From Lentibacillus daqui (GTDB lineage: Bacteria > Bacillota > Bacilli > Bacillales > Amphibacillaceae), in the NCBI RefSeq assembly GCF_027186265.1, contig NZ_CP114176.1, positions 682,001 to 746,000 of the forward strand: 64,000 nucleotides of DNA, in the 5' to 3' direction. The notes beneath the pieces were generated by a model. That model saw nothing but the letters and a program-made list of their open reading frames with translations. It searched no databases and was not told where the DNA came from. A program made the translations under genes and the position numbers. Below, one piece after another: positions 59,643 through 64,000 of the stretch; position 1 is the stretch's first letter, and each line of letters opens with the position of its first letter.

Positions 59643-60365
59643 ATGAATGCACCTTTTGTATATAAATTATTAACAGGGAAAGTGAAAAAAATGGGTGATC
59701 CCCAAGCAAAAAAGCCAATGGATCGTGAATGGGAAAGTGCTATGTTTAAACAGCCCATACAGGAAAAAGTTTGGCTGGGAAAAACCAATTTAACCAATGA
59801 TGAAGTGGCAGATACCAAAGCACATGGCGGACCAGAAAAAGCACTTTTCGCCTATCCAATTAAACACTATGCGTATTGGCGTAAAGATTTGGCTATTCCA
59901 TCCATTGGTATCGGCTCGTTTGGTGAGAACCTTGCTGTAAAGCATATGGATGAGCAAACTGTATGTATTGGTGATACATATCAATTTGGCGATGCAATCA
60001 TTCAAGTTTCCCAACCACGCCGCCCGTGCTGGAAGCCAGCCCGGCGCTTTCGTACGATTGATTTTGCACTAAGGATCCAAAATAGCGGGCTGACCGGGTG
60101 GTATTTCCGCGTGCTACAGGTTGGCTATGTTAGTGCGGAGACGGAGTTGGAATTAATCGAACGCCCATATCCGAACTGGACAATTGCCAGGTGTAATGAA
60201 GTGATGTACGTTCACAAAAATGACTTGGAACTTGCAAGGCAACTCGCCGAATGCCCATATTTAGCCAGCAATTGGAAACGTACACTCAACAAACGGCTGG
60301 CAGGGAAAGAGTCTGCGATGGAAAACCGCGTATACGGTCCAAATAAGCAGGATCATAGGCATTAG
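59643..60365 (+). CDS. MOSC-domain protein (YiiM-like)
   Basis: 240 residues. MOSC patterns: KTNLTNDEVADTKAHGGPEKALFAYPIKHYAYWR, GSFGENLAVKHMDEQTVCIGDTYQFG and the cysteine motif QVSQPRRPCWKPARRF, followed by GLTGWYFRVLQ. MOSC proteins handle molybdenum cofactor sulfur or reduce N-hydroxylated compounds such as 6-N-hydroxylaminopurine (YiiM). Start ATG 59643. Confidence 0.9.
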   Translation: MNAPFVYKLLTGKVKKMGDPQAKKPMDREWESAMFKQPIQEKVWLGKTNLTNDEVADTKAHGGPEKALFAYPIKHYAYWRKDLAIPSIGIGSFGENLAVKHMDEQTVCIGDTYQFGDAIIQVSQPRRPCWKPARRFRTIDFALRIQNSGLTGWYFRVLQVGYVSAETELELIERPYPNWTIARCNEVMYVHKNDLELARQLAECPYLASNWKRTLNKRLAGKESAMENRVYGPNKQDHRH

Positions 60366-60406
60366 ATCCCATGAAAATTGCACACTAATACCTGGCGGGT
60401 GGAAAA

Positions 60407-60550
60407 AGTGCAAAGTTGATCGAGTTCATGTGGAAGTTGATCGAACCGGGCACAAAGTTGATCGAGCCAAGCAGAAAGTTGATCGAAAGCGCATGAAAGT
60501 TGATCGACCCAGACGCAAAGTTGATCGAGAGCAAATGAAAGTTGATCACC
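60407..60550. repeat. Seven-unit 21-bp-period repeat array (AAAGTTGATCGA core)
   Basis: Seven tandem units with core AAGTTGATCGA and variable ~10-bp spacers, period 20-21. On the minus strand the units encode the heptad Ser-Ile-Asn-Phe-x-x-x within a 71-codon open frame (60385-60600). No gene is otherwise evident in 60366-60713. Confidence 0.85.
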
Positions 60551-60713
60551 TCTAGCCCATTGATTGACTTTCGCGTTTGCCAGGTCGAAACACTGAACAA
60601 ACCGGTCGATACTCCAGTTTCCGATTGATGTCGTAGCTAACTGGACAACCCTAATTTAAAGTACAACCGCAAAACAATTGCCTCTTTTAAACTTCTATCC
60701 CCCATGGAACCAC

Positions 60714-61121
60714 TCAATGGACAAAGGTCTGCTTCACACGCTGCGATTTTAAAAAGTAACCAATCCAAATCGCGGATGCAATGACGGACATCCATTCATT
60801 GTTTACAGGCCCTGCGCCAATAATAAAAAGGGTACTGAAAATGATACTAATACCATAGAGAACCATCATTAATTTTGGCAAAATCCGTTTTCGTTTCAGC
60901 CATGCGTAAATTATGATCAGATATAAAATGAGATATATCACATTGACTATGTACAAGAATGGATAGTTTGCAAGATTAACAGTTAGAATAATGGCAAGCG
61001 TATTTATGAAAGATAAAATGATTCCAATGGCAGGCAAGACAAGCCATCCAGCAACAATTGCATAGCCGGAATCAGTGTTAAATGTTTTTGTATTATTCAA
61101 ATCCTGGTTTTTGGAATCCAC
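60714..61121 (-). CDS. DUF2569-like membrane protein
   Basis: 135 residues from GTG 61121, chosen because AAGGAGGG lies five bases upstream; the frame is open further but without a site. Four membrane helices (GWLVLPAIGIILSFI, IVNVIYLILYLIIIYAWL and others) match DUF2569: the first helix carries GWL-x-LPAIG and the last part WIGYFLKSQRVKQTF. Function unknown. Confidence 0.75.
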   Translation of the reverse strand: MDSKNQDLNNTKTFNTDSGYAIVAGWLVLPAIGIILSFINTLAIILTVNLANYPFLYIVNVIYLILYLIIIYAWLKRKRILPKLMMVLYGISIIFSTLFIIGAGPVNNEWMSVIASAIWIGYFLKSQRVKQTFVH

Positions 61122-61293
61122 ATTTTCCCTCCTTCCACTACGAAGGCAGTATAGCATAAGATCCTGGCAAAAGATACTGAATCGTGCCTCCATGTCTCTC
61201 ATCCGAACCGTACAAGCCCCACACATTATTTTCCCTATAGATGACACTCTCCCCCAAGTATTTTCGATTGTAGTTGTGAAAGGAGGGGAGAAC

Positions 61294-61521
61294 ATGGCGA
61301 CCTTACGAAAATACGCATCGACTTTGCAGTTGGTATTGGACGATGGCATGGACGAGGAAACAGGGCAGCCGGTTTACAAATTAAAAAGCTTTAACAATGT
61401 GAAAACCGACGCAACAGCCGACCAAATGTATGCCACAGCCAATGCCTTTGCTGGACTGCAAGAACTTTCGCTTTTTGAGATCCAATGCAAAGACAGCTCA
61501 AAAATCCGTAACAATGAATAA
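61294..61521 (+). CDS. DUF1659 protein
   Basis: 75 residues from ATG 61294 (AAAGGAGGGG before). LQLVLDDGMDEETGQPVYKLKSFNNVKTDATADQMYATANAFAGLQ is the DUF1659 pattern. It is the first of a three-gene Bacillaceae cluster with DUF2922 and YvrJ; function unknown. The upstream TTGTAGTTGTGAAAGG stretch may hold its promoter. Confidence 0.88.
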   Translation: MATLRKYASTLQLVLDDGMDEETGQPVYKLKSFNNVKTDATADQMYATANAFAGLQELSLFEIQCKDSSKIRNNE

Positions 61522-61553
61522 GGACTAAATCTATGAGGAAGGAGGGGAGAATT

Positions 61554-61769
61554 TTGAAAAAACTGGAACTCAAATTTTTAAATCAGGATGGCAAAACAAT
61601 CACATATAGTATGGAGAAGCCAATCGAACCGGTTGACCCGGATGCTGTCAAACAAGCAATGAATGCTATTTTGGAACAAAACGCTTTTACTACTTCCGGT
61701 GGCGAGCTGACAGCAATCAAAGGTGCACGAGTGGTTGATCACCAAGTAGAGGAAATCGCACTTGATTAA
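61554..61769 (+). CDS. DUF2922 protein
   Basis: 71 residues from TTG 61554 (GGAGGGG eight bases before). KKLELKFLNQDGKTITYSMEKPIEPVDPDAVKQAMNAILEQNAFTTSGGELTAIKGARVVD is the DUF2922 pattern. It lies 32 bases after the DUF1659 gene and is probably cotranscribed. Function unknown. Confidence 0.87.
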   Translation: MKKLELKFLNQDGKTITYSMEKPIEPVDPDAVKQAMNAILEQNAFTTSGGELTAIKGARVVDHQVEEIALD

Positions 61770-61800
61770 CACACCGTATCCACTTAAACGTGAAACCCAA

Positions 61801-61841
61801 AAAACCAGTGGCTAGACAATTGTCCTGCCCTGGTTTTTTTA
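61801..61841 (+). terminator. Terminator or attenuator between DUF2922 and yvrJ
   Basis: AAACCAG / CTGGTTT stem with a 21-base loop, followed by TTTT. Confidence 0.7.
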
Positions 61842-61867
61842 CAACAATACGACTGGAGGTTTATGTG

Positions 61868-62002
61868 ATGGAAACATGGATGTCGTTTTTAACGGATGTC
61901 GGCTTTCCGATTGTGGTAACCTTTTACCTGTTGAACCGCATTGAAGATAAGCTCAATATATTAATCGAATCCATACATGCATTGCCTGAGAAAATGAAAT
62001 AA
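61868..62002 (+). CDS. yvrJ: YvrJ family protein
   Basis: 44 residues from ATG 61868 (GGAGG nine bases upstream). TWMSFLTDVGFPIVVTFYLLNRIEDKLNILIESIHALP is the YvrJ pattern: one membrane helix and an amphipathic tail. It lies, as usual, behind DUF1659/DUF2922 genes. Function unknown. Confidence 0.87.
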   Translation: METWMSFLTDVGFPIVVTFYLLNRIEDKLNILIESIHALPEKMK

Positions 62003-62015
62003 TTAAGTGAAACTT

Positions 62016-62045
62016 CATTCAGTGGGTGCTTTCTCCCGCTGAATG
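62016..62045 (+). terminator. Hairpin after yvrJ
   Basis: CATTCAGTGGG / CCCGCTGAATG stem with one G-T pair; no T run, so an imperfect terminator or repeat. Confidence 0.5.
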
Positions 62046-62149
62046 TTCCCCTTCACGATTAAGATTTACTTAGCTTAAAGGCGGGGGTATCAGAACAGCC
62101 TATTCATACGTGACAACATGCTGTCACGGTGAGTGAAACTTGTATCACA

Positions 62150-62243
62150 TGCACTAGTCGGGAGAGAATTGCATCAACCCGGGAGACAGCGCACGCATGC
62201 CGGGAGAGAGTCACATTAACTCGGGGGACGCCACTCGCCTGAC
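62150..62243. repeat. Four-unit 21-bp-period repeat array (CGGGAGA core)
   Basis: Units with core CGGGAGA at about 62160, 62180, 62200 and CGGGGGA at 62222, period 20-22, variable spacers. On the minus strand they encode a degenerate heptad Leu-Ser-Arg-x-x-x-x. The same architecture as the array at 60407, with a different core. Confidence 0.7.
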
Positions 62244-62289
62244 AGTCTTTTTTAAATGTCTGATCCCACGATCACAAACTTTCTCCGTT

Positions 62290-62724
62290 CTAATTATCCA
62301 GTAACAGTCTTACGGGTACCCGGTGTTTACTGCTGGTTTCGGAAATCAAACGATGTAATTGAATCAGCACGATACCATCTTTATAATTGGCGCTGATTTT
62401 GTCTGAGCGAACCGGGAATGGCAGCTTAACAGTCCGTTCAAATGCCCCTTGCAAGATCTCTTCTTGAATGACGGTCCCACCACCCTTTTGAATATCAATG
62501 ACCCCGTTTAATTCCAGTTCTGTATAATTTACATAAATATCCAGCTTGTTAATATCCGCCAGTCCAGGTATATTAACGATGCAGGTGACCTCATTTTCCG
62601 CTTGATACATATTGACTTGCGGTATAGTAGGTTTAATGACGTCTTCAAACTCGTTCCAAAAACTTTCTCCAAAAAAGCTATCCATGTTTTTTTTCCACTC
62701 CGACATTTGCTTAAATGGATCCAT
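62290..62724 (-). CDS. Hsp20/alpha-crystallin-family protein
   Basis: 144 residues from ATG 62724 (AGGGGTG before). The alpha-crystallin domain spans about 45-140: PQVNMYQAENEVTCIVNIPGLADINKLDIYVNYTELELNG, then FERTVKLPFPVRSDKISANYKDGIVLIQL. The C-terminal IxI-like VPVRLLL is partial. A small heat-shock chaperone or a CotP-like spore protein is possible. Confidence 0.85.
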   Translation of the reverse strand: MDPFKQMSEWKKNMDSFFGESFWNEFEDVIKPTIPQVNMYQAENEVTCIVNIPGLADINKLDIYVNYTELELNGVIDIQKGGGTVIQEEILQGAFERTVKLPFPVRSDKISANYKDGIVLIQLHRLISETSSKHRVPVRLLLDN

Positions 62725-62949
62725 TATAATCACCCCTTTGGTTCACGTTGAAATCTGTAATAGGTTATGCCGGGCGATTTAATTGGGTGAACATAACGAT
62801 TCGACACGAGGGACATTGGGTTAGCCCAGACACGCTTATTTTGTTGGAAAAACACGACCGGTGTTGATAATATTGGATATCATTGTATTTCATTCAGGAT
62901 AAATTTGATGTATGCTGGGGAAAAAGAAAAATGAATGGGGGACTTTTAT

Positions 62950-63564
62950 ATGCTGGGCAATGCGTATGTCATGGTTGTCATTATTCTGGTTATTAATATT
63001 GTTTATGTCTCTTTTTCTACTATGCGAATGATTTTAACGCTGAAGGGGCGCAGATATTTGGCAGCCTTGGTAAGTATGGTTGAAATTGTTGTCTATGTGT
63101 TAGGCCTGGGACTTGTACTTGACAATTTAAACCATATTCAAAATATAATTGCATATGCAGTAGGTTTTGGTATCGGGGTAATTGTCGGTACCAAAATTGA
63201 GGAAAAGCTTGCCCTAGGATATATTACGGTTAATGTGATTTCTTCTAATCCAGATCTTGAATTTACCCGAAAATTGCGGGATAAAGGCTATGGCGTAACA
63301 AGCTGGTATGCGTATGGAATGGATGGGGACCGCTTGGCGATGCAAATCCTGACCCCAAGAAAATATGAATTGATGTTGTATGAGACGATCAAGTCGATTG
63401 ATCCCAAGGCATTTATCATTTCCTATGAGCCGAAGCAGATTCATGGCGGGTTCTGGGTGAAACAAGTGCGAAAGGGTAGATTGGGCAAAAAAGGGAATGT
63501 GGCCACAAGCAAACCGGGAGCGCAATCACAGTTTCCTGGAACACATGTGGAGTATCCGGAATGA
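62950..63564 (+). CDS. DUF2179/UPF0316 membrane protein (YebE-like)
   Basis: 204 residues from ATG 62950 (GGGGGA nine bases upstream; ATG 62935 overlaps that site). Three N-terminal membrane helices (VMVVIILVINIVYVSFSTMRMIL, LVSMVEIVVYVLGLGLVL, IIAYAVGFGIGVIVGTKIEEKLALG) and a cytoplasmic DUF2179 domain with VTSWYAYGMDGDRLAMQIL and IDPKAFIISYEPKQIHGGFW. UPF0316 family; function not established, though DUF2179 may bind nucleotide second messengers. Confidence 0.9.
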   Translation: MLGNAYVMVVIILVINIVYVSFSTMRMILTLKGRRYLAALVSMVEIVVYVLGLGLVLDNLNHIQNIIAYAVGFGIGVIVGTKIEEKLALGYITVNVISSNPDLEFTRKLRDKGYGVTSWYAYGMDGDRLAMQILTPRKYELMLYETIKSIDPKAFIISYEPKQIHGGFWVKQVRKGRLGKKGNVATSKPGAQSQFPGTHVEYPE

Positions 63565-63860
63565 CAGATTACTTGCATGCTATTTGAAGCAGGGGGGGAA
63601 GCTGAAGATTGCGGAATATGGGCGCTTACCTTTTAGCTTTATAAGAAACATCCAAAGAAGGTGAAAAAAGGTACGCCACCCCTCATACGAAGCCAATCTA
63701 TTGTTAATTACATTGTAACATGCTTTGTTTAAAGTGGAGATTTAGATGTTGTGAGATTTTTATTATCGAGTAAGCTCTTGAATTACAATTTCGGCTTAAT
63801 TAAGGTATTTAATGTAATATAATTAAATAAATCTGATTTATATCAAGGAGACGTATAGTT

Positions 63861-64000
63861 TTGATTGCAAAATGCATTAAATTCCACGAATTCGGTAGTC
63901 CTAAAGATGTGTTAAAAGTTGAAAATAAAATCATCCAACCACCAAAAGATAATGAAGTCCTTGTTCGAATGTTAGCCCGTCCTATAAATCCTTCTGACTT
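63861..64000 (+). CDS. Zinc-type alcohol dehydrogenase/quinone reductase, N-terminus (runs off window)
   Basis: Starts at TTG 63861, ten bases after AAGGAG. IAKCIKFHEFGSPKDVLKVENKIIQPPKDNEVLVRMLARPINPSD is the N-terminal GroES-like fold of the MDR superfamily (MECR/quinone oxidoreductase type). The remainder lies outside. The gap 63565-63860 has no gene I can see. Confidence 0.8.
   Translation, partial: MIAKCIKFHEFGSPKDVLKVENKIIQPPKDNEVLVRMLARPINPSD

Noticed and set aside
60407..60550. CRISPR-like array of short repeats and variable spacers
   Set aside because: Repeat core only ~11 bp and spacers ~10 bp, far below CRISPR sizes; no cas genes in the window.
60385..60600. 71-codon minus-strand frame with SINF heptads as a gene
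   Set aside because: No convincing ribosome site; coding is better explained by the 21-bp tandem DNA repeat.

Overview
The window is low-GC Firmicutes DNA, most likely from a Bacillaceae member of the halotolerant Oceanobacillus/Virgibacillus/Lentibacillus type. This is inferred from AT-rich codon use, strong GGAGG ribosome sites, many TTG/GTG starts, a guanine-class purine riboswitch before an AzgA/PbuG permease, and the DUF1659-DUF2922-YvrJ cluster. No rRNA or tRNA gene was recognised.

Layout. (1) 1-12.7 kb is a conflict (phage-defence-like) locus heavily hit by transposons. It holds an ABC-three-component (ABC-3C) operon (effector C-terminal part, middle component, DUF3732 SMC-like ATPase), followed 16 bases later by an unrecognised gene (X) overlapping a SIR2-domain gene. 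An IS66 element sits 13 bases inside gene X (8-bp target duplication). An IS256-family element splits the SIR2 gene (8-bp duplication). A 3.2-kb four-gene transposon (DUF6431 / DDE integrase / AAA ATPase / DUF5348; 18-bp inverted ends, 7-bp duplication) sits just behind it. Removing each IS with one duplication copy restores uninterrupted reading frames, so an operon of at least five genes was intact before the insertions.

(2) 12.9-22.1 kb carries a small XRE regulator, then an arsenic module: a MarR-type regulator with two flavoproteins, and arsR-arsB-arsC-arsD-arsA plus an IscA/HesB-like gene. Near-identical terminator hairpins bracket the arsenic module. (3) 22.2-27.5 kb has a Y-family DNA polymerase remnant and a two-component system divergent from a lantibiotic-immunity ABC transporter whose last gene is frameshifted by a 20-bp tandem duplication. 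(4) 27.9-30.7 kb is the integrase end of a Tn916-like integrative conjugative element (ICE): Orf7-like sigma factor, Orf8-like protein, a candidate structured RNA, a DUF3173 protein and a tyrosine integrase. Regions 1-3 look like cargo of this ICE.

(5) 30.7-38.9 kb is a graveyard of a second Tn916-like element: a DUF3173 gene invaded by a truncated group II intron, fused to broken FtsK/orf22/orf23 genes. It also holds lipoproteins, a DUF5343 plus abortive-infection-like gene pair, and an orphan membrane protein. Diverged direct repeats lie at 30.6-30.8 and 38.65-38.8 kb. (6) 38.9-50.2 kb holds accessory chromosomal genes: tubby-like protein, CPBP protease, lipoprotein, HXXEE protein, MerR plus DUF2268 protease, AdaA/AdaB-type alkylation repair, MATE pump with TetR, YhgE/Pip-type transporter with TetR, and gene fragments. 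(7) 50.7-64 kb looks like core or semi-core chromosome: amidase/LuxR, old-yellow-enzyme/LysR, purine permease, MFS, MsrA, MOSC, small YvrJ-cluster genes, Hsp20, DUF2179 protein and the start of a dehydrogenase. It also contains two 21-bp-period repeat arrays and a 150-bp palindromic-end repeat.
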